Positions 26,594 through 34,675 of a DNA stretch of 35,527 bases are shown here, in pieces. The DNA lies in assembly GCF_000971275.1 (NCBI RefSeq), contig NZ_LAPV01000130.1, forward strand, positions 1 to 35,527, written 5' to 3'. The translations under genes and the position numbers were made by a program. The DNA is from Devosia psychrophila (GTDB lineage Bacteria > Pseudomonadota > Alphaproteobacteria > Rhizobiales > Devosiaceae). The notes under the pieces are model-generated. The model saw only the letters and a program-made list of their open reading frames with translations. It had not been told where the DNA came from and did no database searches. Position 1 is the stretch's first letter; each line of letters begins with the position of its first letter.

Positions 26594-27817
26594 TCAGCTG
26601 GCAGGGTCGGCGACGCTGAGATGAGGGGAGACGGTATCGAGCAAGGGCAGGGCGGCCGCGCCCAGGGCGGCGGTGAGCTGTCCGGTCTGACCGCGAACCA
26701 CGCGCGGCAGCGTGCGCTTGTTGCGGGTGGAAACGGAGACCGGCAATGGATCAAGCGCCCGGATCATGGCTTCCAGCACCGAATTGGGCAGGCCGCCGCC
26801 AAAGATCACGGTTTCCGGATCAAAGATGTTTTCGAGCATGGCGACCGTGGGCGCGAGATAGTCCGCGGCCATGGAAATCCACTCGAGGAGCGTGGGGTAA
26901 TTCTCGTCGTGCAGCTTCTGGATGTCCTCGACGGTGGCCGCATAGACGCCGGACATGGCCAAGCGTTCGCGCAGGGCAAAGACTGAGACGAACCGCTCGA
27001 GCGCCGCCGATGGGCCGCGGCGGCTGGTGCCGGTGCGGGGCACGAGCCCGATATGGCCGATCTCCCCGGCATTGCCAAAGGCGCCGCGGAGCGGGCGGCC
27101 GTTCTGGATGACTCCGAGGCCCAGCCCGACGCCGAAATAGAGATAGCAGAAGCTGCCGACGTGGCGGCCGGCCCCATAGAGGCGCTCGCCGACGGCAGCG
27201 GCAGTGGCGTCGTTGTCCACCACGACATGCTGGCCGGTCGCCTTGGCGAACAGCGCCCTGGGGTCGGTGCCGGCCCAGCCGGGCAGGGTGGCCGGACCAA
27301 CCGAACTCATGCCTTCGACTTCGAACGGACCCGGCATGACGACGCCAAGGCCGAGGAGCTTGCTCTGGTCGGCCCCCAGGGACGTCTGCAGGCGGGCGAC
27401 TTCCTCGGCAACGCGGGCGGGCACGGTATCAGGGCCGACAGCGTCGAGCTGAACGATCGACTGGCCTCTTATGCCGCCCGAAAGGTCAACGAGGACGCTG
27501 ACCATATGGTCAGCCGCGATCTCGACCCCCGCGGTAAGAGGGCCGTCGGGATTGACGGCAAACTGGATCGGGGGCTGGCCGCGGCCCGAGCGGAGGCGTC
27601 CGAGTTGGATGAGCAGCCCTTCCTCGAGCAATTCTTCTACGATATTGGCGACCGCTTGGGCGGTCAGTTGGGCGCGGCGCGCTATTTCGGTGCGGCCAAG
27701 ATGTTCGTGCATCCGGATCACTTCAAGAACGACGCGGCGGTTGTGCGCGCGGTTGCGTTCGGGATTGGAGCCGATTGCCACACGCTGACGCAAATCTGCC
27801 TTGCTGCGATCGTGCAA
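26594..27817 (-). CDS. ROK-family transcriptional regulator lacking the usual zinc-site cysteines
   Basis: A 407-residue regulator. A winged helix-turn-helix (about residues 15-75, LGRTEIARRAQLTAQAVANIV) is followed by a ROK sugar-kinase-like domain with VVDNDATAAAVGERLYGAG and EIGHIGLVP. The normal C-x-C-G-x2-G-C zinc motif of ROK proteins is replaced at equal spacing by S-x-R-G-x2-A-A (TSRRGPSAALERF), so all three cysteines are gone. The TTG start at 27817 is chosen because GGGAGG (27824-27829) sits six bases upstream; an earlier TTG at 27877 has no ribosome-binding site and would add an unlikely N-terminus. It is divergent from the sugar ABC operon and co-transcribed with PIG-L 2, so it probably represses both until a sugar-like inducer binds. 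Confidence 0.9.
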   Translation of the reverse strand: MHDRSKADLRQRVAIGSNPERNRAHNRRVVLEVIRMHEHLGRTEIARRAQLTAQAVANIVEELLEEGLLIQLGRLRSGRGQPPIQFAVNPDGPLTAGVEIAADHMVSVLVDLSGGIRGQSIVQLDAVGPDTVPARVAEEVARLQTSLGADQSKLLGLGVVMPGPFEVEGMSSVGPATLPGWAGTDPRALFAKATGQHVVVDNDATAAAVGERLYGAGRHVGSFCYLYFGVGLGLGVIQNGRPLRGAFGNAGEIGHIGLVPRTGTSRRGPSAALERFVSVFALRERLAMSGVYAATVEDIQKLHDENYPTLLEWISMAADYLAPTVAMLENIFDPETVIFGGGLPNSVLEAMIRALDPLPVSVSTRNKRTLPRVVRGQTGQLTAALGAAALPLLDTVSPHLSVADPAS

Positions 27818-27863
27818 GTCTGGCCTCCCGAGGTTCTCCCACCAGCCCAAAACTAGCCGCTCA

Positions 27864-27893
27864 CAATAATAACTCAAGTAGATTATTTTATTG
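27864..27893 (+). promoter_or_regulatory. AT-rich inverted repeats and TTGACA in the ROK/sugar-ABC intergenic region
   Basis: CAATAA (27864-27869) pairs with TTATTG (27888-27893), and alternatively AATAAT (27865-27870) with ATTATT (27882-27887). The centre holds AACTCAAGTA (27871-27880), the reverse complement of the motif in the candidate operator at 20673-20682. TTGACA at 27891-27896 is a good -35 for the sugar operon, but its -10 is unclear. This is the expected place for a ROK operator. Confidence 0.5.
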
Positions 27894-27999
27894 ACAAGCT
27901 CCGGTCATTTGGCGGACGTTTGGCCTCACTGGGCGGCAATTCCGTCCTGAAATCTGGAGAGGGCCGTCGGTGGGTCGATGGCTTTATGGAGGACCGAAA

Positions 28000-29238
28000 A
28001 TGCTTATTAAAGCGAAATTGGCAGGGCTTGCGGCCGGTGTCAGCCTGCTGGCGATGGGATCCGCTCAGGCCGTCGAAATCGAATATTGGCAGTATGTGTT
28101 TGACAGCCGCGTCCAGGCGATGGACCAGCTGATTGCCGCTTTCCAGGAAGCCAATCCGGACATCACCGTCAAGCACACCACCTTCCCCTATGCCGACTAC
28201 CAGACGCGTGTCGTCGCGGCCAAGGTCGCGGGCGAGGGTCCCGATGTCGTGCAACTGTTCTACGGATGGACCGACCAGTTCGTGAAGGGCGGGCTGATCC
28301 AGCCGCTCGATCCGGAGGTTTTCCCTTATGACGCCATCGAAGCCGATTTTTTCCCCATCGTTTCGGCAATGAAGCGCGGCGACAGCTATTATGGCCTGCC
28401 AACTGCCGTTCGGTCGCTGGCCCTGTTCTACAACAAGGCGCTGTTTGCAGAGGCCGGTCTTGAAGCGCCAACCAATCTCGATGAATTGCTTGCGGCAGCC
28501 GAGGCGACCACCAAGCGTGATGGCGGTGGCAATATCATCTCTGCCGGCATCACCATGGACATGGCCGGCCAGGACCACCACTGGTGGCGCGAAGTGCTGA
28601 TCCGCCAGAACGGCGGCGAGCCTTACGACGCCGAAGGCAATGTCGCCTATGACAGCGAGTCTGGTGCTGCCGCCCTCAAGTTCTACACCGATCTTCAGAC
28701 CGAGCAGAAGGTTGGCCAGGTTGGCTTCATGGACGAAGGGCAGGCCGCTTTCCGCGCCGGCCTGGCGGCCATGACCATTGACGGCACGTTCCGCCTCGGT
28801 GCCTTCGAAGCCAATCCGTTCGAATGGGGCGTGGTCGAGCTGCCCGCCGATGCCAACGGCATGCGCTCGAACTATTCCAGCTACTTTGCCAACGCCATCG
28901 GCGCGACGGCGGAAGGCGAAGAACTGGTCGCCGCGCAGAAGTTCCTGCAGTACATTTCCTCTCCCGAGGCGATGGAAATCTGGCTCGACGTGGTGGGCGA
29001 ACTGCCAGCCCGCCGCGACGTGGCGCTGACCAAGGCCAATCTGGCCGACCCGATCCTGGGGCCGTTCCTCAAGGGTCTCGACTACGCCCATACCACGCAG
29101 TTTTATGATGAAGCGGCGCAGCGCCAGACCGCCATCGACATGGTCAACCGCGTGCTGCTTGAAGGCCAGTCGATCGAGGATTCGATCACTGCCGCTGCAA
29201 CCGCCGAGCAGGCCATCATCGACGCCGGGCGCCAATAG
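28000..29238 (+). CDS. Sugar ABC transporter substrate-binding protein (SBP family 1)
   Basis: A 412-residue periplasmic protein. The signal peptide covers residues 1-24 (ending SAQA, with no lipobox cysteine). The mature protein begins VEIEYWQYVF, followed by AFQEANPDITVKHTTFPYADY, whose layout is typical of carbohydrate-binding SBP_bac_1 proteins. Later EGPDVVQLFYGW and GLPTAVRSLALFYNKALF confirm the family. GGAGG at 27988-27992 sets the ATG at 28000; an upstream in-frame ATG at 27970 lacks this. It heads the operon SBP-permease-permease-lyase-ATPase-kinase. The ligand is probably a sugar or glycoconjugate, given the PIG-L neighbours, but cannot be named. Confidence 0.93.
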   Translation: MLIKAKLAGLAAGVSLLAMGSAQAVEIEYWQYVFDSRVQAMDQLIAAFQEANPDITVKHTTFPYADYQTRVVAAKVAGEGPDVVQLFYGWTDQFVKGGLIQPLDPEVFPYDAIEADFFPIVSAMKRGDSYYGLPTAVRSLALFYNKALFAEAGLEAPTNLDELLAAAEATTKRDGGGNIISAGITMDMAGQDHHWWREVLIRQNGGEPYDAEGNVAYDSESGAAALKFYTDLQTEQKVGQVGFMDEGQAAFRAGLAAMTIDGTFRLGAFEANPFEWGVVELPADANGMRSNYSSYFANAIGATAEGEELVAAQKFLQYISSPEAMEIWLDVVGELPARRDVALTKANLADPILGPFLKGLDYAHTTQFYDEAAQRQTAIDMVNRVLLEGQSIEDSITAAATAEQAIIDAGRQ

Positions 29239-29275
29239 GCCCGGCCCGACGGCAACGAGAGGCTACCCCACCACT

Positions 29276-29306
29276 GTCATTCCGGCGAAAGCCGGGGTGA
29301 CTTTTT
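29276..29306 (+). terminator. GAAA-tetraloop hairpin with T5, possible attenuator and dispersed repeat
   Basis: GTCATTCCGGC (29276-29286) pairs with GCCGGGGTGAC (29291-29301), with two G-T wobbles, around a GAAA tetraloop; five T residues follow. It lies between the binding-protein stop and the first permease. The GTCATTCCGGCGAAAGCCGG core is of a type I know as a recurrent intergenic repeat in proteobacterial genomes. It likely reduces read-through so that binding protein exceeds permeases. Confidence 0.65.
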
Positions 29307-29363
29307 GTGGGCGCGCCACGTTTTTGGGGGCGATCACGCCCTGACTTTTGCGCAGGAGCCAAC

Positions 29364-30296
29364 ATGGCGTCGGTGAATGCAGTTCCCCAGGCTAGGCCGG
29401 TACGCTTCTGGGATCGGCTGAATATCGGTACCAAGCGCGTCATCTGGGCGTGGGCCTTCCTGGCCGTGCCCATCGCGTTTTACGCCGGCATCCGCTTTTA
29501 TCCCACCTTCCAGGCCTTCTGGCTGTCGATGACCGACTGGGACCTGCTGAGCCCACCCCGGTTCATCGGTTTTGCCAACTACCAGACGATGTTTGCCGAT
29601 CCGGTGTTTTGGAAAGTGTTCAACAACACCTTCCTGTACCTCATCATCGGCACGCCGGTGAGCCTCGCGATCTCGTTCCTGATTGCCTATTACCTCGATC
29701 GCGTCCGGTTCCTGCACAGCTTCATCAGGGCGCTGTACTTCCTGCCGTTCCTGACCACCGCCGCTGCCATGGGCTGGGTTTGGCGCTGGTTCTACCAGCC
29801 GGTCCCGATCGGCGTGATCAACGGTTTTCTCAGCACTCTCGGCATCGCACAGCAGCCGTTCCTGCGCTCGGTCGACCAGGCGCTGATTTCCATCCTGATA
29901 CCGGCCATCTGGGCGGGGCTCGGCTTCCAGATCATCATCTTCATGGCAGGGCTGCGAGCCATCCCAGGTACGTTCTACGAGGCTGCCCGCATCGACGGGC
30001 TGGGCGACTGGGCGATCCTGCGCAAGATCACCGTGCCGCTTCTGAAGCCGACCACAGTGTTCCTCGTCGTCTTCTCCTCGATCGGGTTCCTGCGCATTTT
30101 CGATCAAGTATACAACATGACCAGCAACGATCCGGGTGGTCCGCTCAACGCGACCAAGCCGCTGGTGCTGATGATCTACCAGACCGCCTTCTCATCCTAC
30201 CAGATGGGCTACGCCGCTGCGCAGACCGTCGTGCTGTTTACCATCCTGCTCTTCGTGTCGCTGCTCCAGCTCTATGTGCTTAGGGAAAAGAAATGA
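29364..30296 (+). CDS. Sugar ABC transporter permease, MalF/UgpA type
   Basis: A 310-residue inner-membrane protein with about six membrane segments. The first is at about residues 28-50 (WAWAFLAVPIAFYAGIRFYP). The typical SMTDWDLLSPPRFIGFANYQ periplasmic segment follows. The EAA loop is at FYEAARIDGLGDWAILRKI. An AGGAG at 29354-29358 supports the ATG at 29364; an upstream in-frame ATG would read through the intergenic hairpin. The stop overlaps the second permease by four bases (ATGA). Partner of the MalG-type protein. Confidence 0.94.
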   Translation: MASVNAVPQARPVRFWDRLNIGTKRVIWAWAFLAVPIAFYAGIRFYPTFQAFWLSMTDWDLLSPPRFIGFANYQTMFADPVFWKVFNNTFLYLIIGTPVSLAISFLIAYYLDRVRFLHSFIRALYFLPFLTTAAAMGWVWRWFYQPVPIGVINGFLSTLGIAQQPFLRSVDQALISILIPAIWAGLGFQIIIFMAGLRAIPGTFYEAARIDGLGDWAILRKITVPLLKPTTVFLVVFSSIGFLRIFDQVYNMTSNDPGGPLNATKPLVLMIYQTAFSSYQMGYAAAQTVVLFTILLFVSLLQLYVLREKK

Positions 30297-31153
30297 CCGC
30301 CACTTCCGCCCCGGCCAGCGAACTGACAGCCAATAGTCGCGATATTCGCCCCGGCCGCATCATCATCTGGACGCTGCTGCTGATAGGCGGGATCATAATG
30401 ATTACGCCGCTGCTCTTCATGTTTTCAACGTCGCTCAAGACATCGGGCCAGGTCTATGACCTGCGGCTGATCCCGGCCGCGCCGACATTCGACAACTACC
30501 TGCGGGTGCTGGGAGATGGCCGCTTCATGCGCTGGTTCCTGAACTCAACCTTCATTGCGCTGACGGTCACGCTCTCCAATGTCTTTTTCGACAGCCTGGT
30601 GGGCTACACGCTGGCAAAATTCGAGTTCCGGGGCCGCTATTTCATTTTCCTGGCCATCTTGTCGACCCTCATGATCCCGACCGAAATGCTGGTGATCCCC
30701 TGGTATCTGATGTCGAGCCAACTCGGCTGGATCGACAGCTACTGGGGCATCATGTTTCCGGGCATGATGACCGCATTCGGCGTGTTCCTCATGAAGCAGT
30801 TCTTTGAGGGCGTACCTAACGACTTCCTTGAGGCGGCACGGATCGACGGGCTCAACGAGTTCACCATCTGGTGGAAGATCGCTATGCCCATGGTAGTGCC
30901 GGCCATTTCGGCCCTCGCCATCTTCAGCTTCCTGGGAAACTGGACCGCATTCTTCTGGCCACTGATCGTCACGACATCGCGCGAGCTCTATACGCTGCCC
31001 GTCGGCATTTCGAGCTTTTCGGCGGAGTCCTCGATCCAGTGGGAGCTAATCATGACCGGCGCTGCGATCGGCACCATTCCCACGCTCCTCGTCTTCCTGC
31101 TGCTGCAACGCTATATCGTCCGTGGCGTCATGCTGGCTGGCCTCAAGGGTTAA
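30293..31153 (+). CDS. Sugar ABC transporter permease, MalG/UgpE type
   Basis: A 286-residue inner-membrane protein. The first membrane segment at about residues 21-43 (IIIWTLLLIGGIIMITPLLF) leads into MFSTSLKT, the usual MalG-type start. LMIPTEMLVIPWYLM is another family block and the EAA loop reads FLEAARIDGLNEFTIWWKI. The C-terminus QRYIVRGVMLAGLKG is the MalG-family ending. It overlaps the first permease by ATGA and precedes the lyase gene by three bases. Confidence 0.95.
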   Translation: MTATSAPASELTANSRDIRPGRIIIWTLLLIGGIIMITPLLFMFSTSLKTSGQVYDLRLIPAAPTFDNYLRVLGDGRFMRWFLNSTFIALTVTLSNVFFDSLVGYTLAKFEFRGRYFIFLAILSTLMIPTEMLVIPWYLMSSQLGWIDSYWGIMFPGMMTAFGVFLMKQFFEGVPNDFLEAARIDGLNEFTIWWKIAMPMVVPAISALAIFSFLGNWTAFFWPLIVTTSRELYTLPVGISSFSAESSIQWELIMTGAAIGTIPTLLVFLLLQRYIVRGVMLAGLKG

Positions 31154-31156
31154 GCA

Positions 31157-32665
31157 ATGACCGATCCCCGCTTGGCCGATGTCTCGGTTTTTCCAGATCC
31201 GATCTACAAGGAAACGGTGCTACGGCCGCTGTTCGACGGCGCAAAGAACCACCATGTCGCGGGCTTCCGCGCCATCGACAGAGCCCATTTAGTGATGTTG
31301 GCCGAGACCGGGATTCTTGATGCAGAGCAGGCCAGGGGTATCGCCCAGGCGCTCGAGAGCATCGAGAACGAGGTCAATCCATCCGCACTGGTCTATACCG
31401 GCGAAGTTGAAGACTTCTTCTTTCTTACCGAGAAGGAGCTCAAGGAGCGCGTCGGGCCCGACCTTGGCGGCCGCCTGCATACCGCGCGTTCGCGCAACGA
31501 CATCGACCACACCCTGTTCAAGCTCGGCCTGCGTGAGCGGCTCAACCTGCTAATCGACAAGGCGCTGAAGCTTCATGCAGCCCTCATCGCGGCGGCGGAG
31601 CGCGAGAAGACGACGCTGATCGTGGCCTATACGCATGGGCAGCCGGCCCAGCCGACGACCTTCGGGCATTACCTTTCGGCGATCATTGAATTTGTCAGGC
31701 GTGACATCGAGCGGCTGTTCGATGCCTACCGGATCGTTGATCTGTCACCCATGGGGGCGGCAGCGATTACGACGAGCGGTTTTCCCATTGATCGGGCCAG
31801 GGTCGCCGAGCTTCTCGGATTTTCGGAGCCGCTACAAAATAGCTATTCCTGCATCGCCGGCGTGGACTACATCACCGCAACCTATAGCGCGATCGGGTTG
31901 ATGTTTCTCCATCTCGGCCGTCCGATCCAGGACTTCCAGGTCTGGACGAGCTTTGAGGTGGGACAAATCTACGTCCCCAATTCGCTGGTGCAGATTTCCT
32001 CGATCATGCCGCAAAAGCGCAATCCGGTGCCGATCGAACACCTGCGGCACCTAGCAAGCCAGACGTTCGGGCGCGCCCAGTCGATGCTGACTGTCATGCA
32101 CAACACGCCGTTCACCGACATGAACGACAGTGAGGGCGAGACGCAGGCGATGGGCTACGGCGCCTTTGACAGCGCCAACCGGGTGCTGGATCTGCTTGCT
32201 GCACTGGTGGCGCAGGTCAAGATCAATCCGCTGCGCGTCCGAGCCAATATCAGCCGATCCTGCATCACCATCACCGAACTGGCCGACAGCCTTGTTCGGC
32301 GCGAAGGACTGTCCTTCCGCGAAGGGCACGAAATCGCGGCGGCGGTGGCAAGGGCGGTCGTCGCGATGGATGGGGATCTGGTGAGCGATGGTTACGCGCC
32401 TTTCTCGGACGCCTTCGGCAAGGCCGTTGGGCGCCAGAGCACGCTGGACGAAGCCGCCTTTGCCGAGATCGTGTCGCCCGAATATTTCGTAGCGGTTCGC
32501 ACGCGCTATGGCGGTCCGGCACCGGCTCCCCTCAATGCCGCGATCACTGGCTACCGCCAGGATGCCAGCCGCTTTGCCGAACAGCACCAGATCATTTTGC
32601 GACGCCAGGCTGATGCCGCGCGCATGCTCAACGAGCGCTTCGGCGCAGTAAAGGGAAACGCCTGA
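31157..32665 (+). CDS. Argininosuccinate-lyase-like protein of the aspartase/fumarase superfamily
   Basis: A 502-residue lyase with the three superfamily regions: GGRLHTARSRND (substrate binding), AYTHGQPAQPTTFGH (with the catalytic-site histidine) and the signature loop SSIMPQKRNP with the catalytic serine. It is somewhat longer than housekeeping ArgH (about 460-470) and differs in conserved spots: ArgH has ARSRNDQ, here ARSRNDI. The location, between permease and ATPase genes of a sugar ABC operon, also argues against arginine biosynthesis. Related C-N lyases, such as EDDS lyase of Chelativorans, are often annotated as ArgH and release fumarate from N-succinyl amines. Proposed role: breaking a C-N (or C-O) bond of the imported compound. 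The reaction cannot be fixed from sequence. Confidence 0.85.
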   Translation: MTDPRLADVSVFPDPIYKETVLRPLFDGAKNHHVAGFRAIDRAHLVMLAETGILDAEQARGIAQALESIENEVNPSALVYTGEVEDFFFLTEKELKERVGPDLGGRLHTARSRNDIDHTLFKLGLRERLNLLIDKALKLHAALIAAAEREKTTLIVAYTHGQPAQPTTFGHYLSAIIEFVRRDIERLFDAYRIVDLSPMGAAAITTSGFPIDRARVAELLGFSEPLQNSYSCIAGVDYITATYSAIGLMFLHLGRPIQDFQVWTSFEVGQIYVPNSLVQISSIMPQKRNPVPIEHLRHLASQTFGRAQSMLTVMHNTPFTDMNDSEGETQAMGYGAFDSANRVLDLLAALVAQVKINPLRVRANISRSCITITELADSLVRREGLSFREGHEIAAAVARAVVAMDGDLVSDGYAPFSDAFGKAVGRQSTLDEAAFAEIVSPEYFVAVRTRYGGPAPAPLNAAITGYRQDASRFAEQHQIILRRQADAARMLNERFGAVKGNA

Positions 32666-33735
32666 TGGCTAAGATCGAATTGCAGGGCTTGGTCAAGGAC
32701 TATGGCAAGACCCGGGCTGTCCATGGCATCGATCTCACGATCAAAGATGGTGAGTTCGTCGTGTTCGTCGGACCCTCGGGCTGCGGCAAGTCAACCACGC
32801 TGCGGATGATCGCCGGGCTCGAGGACATATCGGATGGCAAGCTGCTGATCGCCGACGAAGTCGTCAACCAGCGCGAGCCCAAGCAGCGCAATATCGCCAT
32901 GGTGTTCCAGAATTACGCCATCTACCCGCACATGACCGTCGGACAAAATATCGGCTTCGGGCTTTATACTGCCAAGCTGTCGAAGGCGGAAAAAAAGAAA
33001 CGGATCGAGGAAACAGGACAGATCCTGGGCCTCGAAAAGCTGCTCGACCGGCGGCCGGCGGCCCTTTCGGGTGGCCAGCGCCAGCGCGTCGCCATCGGCC
33101 GCGCCATGGTGCGCGATCCCGTGGCCTTCCTCTTCGACGAGCCCCTGTCCAATCTCGATGCCCAGTTGCGGTCGCAGATGCGCATGGAGATCAAGAGCCT
33201 GCATCGTCGCCTCGGCACTACCATCGTCTATGTGACGCATGACCAAGTCGAAGCCATGACCATGGCCGACAGGATCGTGGTGATGCGCGATGGCCATATC
33301 CTACAGGTTGGCACGCCGACCGACCTCTACGAAAATCCCAGGGACGTCTTTACCGCCCGCTTTATCGGCAGCCCGTCGATGAACATGGTGGACGGCACGA
33401 TCGCCTCAGGCGTCCTCAGCACCGACGGCGCGCAGGTGGAGGGCCTGACCCTGCCGGCGCATCAGGGCAAGGTCCTGGTTGGCGTGCGGCCGCATGACCT
33501 GATGGTAACCGATGACGTCGACGGCGCCGGGCTGAGCGCGCGCGGCGAAGTCGAAGCGGTGGAGCCGCTCGGCTCCGAAACGCTGGTGCATGTCAAGCTC
33601 GGAGCCAGCCAGATCATTGCCACCGCTCCGGGCCGGGTCGTGCCTCCCATCGGCAGCACCGTGTCGCTCAAGGCCGAGGCCAACTCGCTGTATCTCTTTG
33701 ATGCAGCGAGCGAAAAGGCCTTGGGTCGCGCATGA
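32665..33735 (+). CDS. Sugar ABC transporter ATP-binding protein, MalK/UgpC type
   Basis: A 356-residue cytoplasmic ATPase. Walker A is GPSGCGKST (residues 36-44), the Q-loop region is MVFQNYAIYPHMTV, the signature is LSGGQRQRVAIGRAMV and Walker B is AFLFDEPLSNLD. The C-terminal regulatory TOBE region starts near residue 240 (GSPSMNMVDG, VGVRPHDLMV). Its ATG overlaps the lyase stop (TGATG) and its stop overlaps the kinase ATG (ATGA). It completes the importer with the SBP and two permeases. Confidence 0.95.
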   Translation: MAKIELQGLVKDYGKTRAVHGIDLTIKDGEFVVFVGPSGCGKSTTLRMIAGLEDISDGKLLIADEVVNQREPKQRNIAMVFQNYAIYPHMTVGQNIGFGLYTAKLSKAEKKKRIEETGQILGLEKLLDRRPAALSGGQRQRVAIGRAMVRDPVAFLFDEPLSNLDAQLRSQMRMEIKSLHRRLGTTIVYVTHDQVEAMTMADRIVVMRDGHILQVGTPTDLYENPRDVFTARFIGSPSMNMVDGTIASGVLSTDGAQVEGLTLPAHQGKVLVGVRPHDLMVTDDVDGAGLSARGEVEAVEPLGSETLVHVKLGASQIIATAPGRVVPPIGSTVSLKAEANSLYLFDAASEKALGRA

Positions 33736-34628
33736 CATCGCAGTCCAAAACCGGGGCTGTCTTGAGCCTCGGACGCATCTATTGCGACCTGGTGTTCCGA
33801 GGCCTCGACGGCATGCCGCAACTGGGCCGCGAAGTGTTTGCCGAGGAGTTTACCCTGACCCCCGGGGGCGGCGCTCTCATCACCGCCGCGCACCTGGCCG
33901 CGCTCGGTCGGCCGGCCGCCTTGCTGGCTCGCTTTGGTACCGACGAGCTGTCCAGCGCCCTTGGCGAACAGATCAAGCAACTGGGTCTTGACCTGCAGTT
34001 TCTCGACCGGCACCCAACTGCCGGGCCGCAGCTCACGGTCGTCATGGTGCAGAACGGCGAGCGCGCCTTCCTGTCGCGTCGCGCCGGCCACGCCCGTCCG
34101 GCCAGCTTTGAAAGAGCCCTGGCCTGGAGCGCGGCCACGCACCTCCACATTGCCGAATATGCCACGCTGCATGAAATGACCGATGCCATCAGTGCCGCCA
34201 AGCGCCATGGCCTCACCGTCTCGCTCGACCCCAGCTGGGATGACACCCTGATCCGCGAGCCGGCATTCTTGGCGCATGCCGCCGGCACCGATATCTTCCT
34301 GCCCAATCTCGAAGAAGCCGAAGCGCTGAGCGGCTTGGCCGATCCCGCGGCGGCCTTGGCTCAACTGGCGTCGAAATTCCCCATCGTGGTGCTAAAATGC
34401 GGCGGGGAGGGTGCCATGCTGGCGGCGGCCGGCCAGACGCTTGCTCTGCCCAGCCGGAAGGTCGAAGTTATCGACACCACCGGCGCCGGCGATGCCTTCA
34501 ACGCCGGCTTTCTTCACTCCTGGCTGAACGGCGCCGCGTTCGCCGACTGCCTCGCCGCCGCCATCCAGGCGGGGACGCGCTCTGTCCAGGCCCCGGGGGG
34601 TATTGGCAGTCTCCAGTCCCCGACATAG
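33732..34628 (+). CDS. PfkB-family carbohydrate kinase
   Basis: A 298-residue ribokinase-superfamily enzyme. The first PfkB signature is replaced by a PGGGALITAAHLAALGRPA segment at about residue 47, and the second is complete: DTTGAGDAFNAGFL with the catalytic base D254 and the anion hole G251-A-G. It phosphorylates a sugar or nucleoside in the cytoplasm. As last gene of the transporter-lyase operon, joined by ATGA, it probably phosphorylates the sugar moiety freed by deacetylation and lyase action. The gene ends 12 bases before the presumed end of an IS3-family element, so the operon may once have continued. Confidence 0.88.
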   Translation: MTSQSKTGAVLSLGRIYCDLVFRGLDGMPQLGREVFAEEFTLTPGGGALITAAHLAALGRPAALLARFGTDELSSALGEQIKQLGLDLQFLDRHPTAGPQLTVVMVQNGERAFLSRRAGHARPASFERALAWSAATHLHIAEYATLHEMTDAISAAKRHGLTVSLDPSWDDTLIREPAFLAHAAGTDIFLPNLEEAEALSGLADPAAALAQLASKFPIVVLKCGGEGAMLAAAGQTLALPSRKVEVIDTTGAGDAFNAGFLHSWLNGAAFADCLAAAIQAGTRSVQAPGGIGSLQSPT

Positions 34629-34675
34629 TCGATAGGGGATGCGGACGAAAACTTGGACTACCCCGGAGGTAGTTC

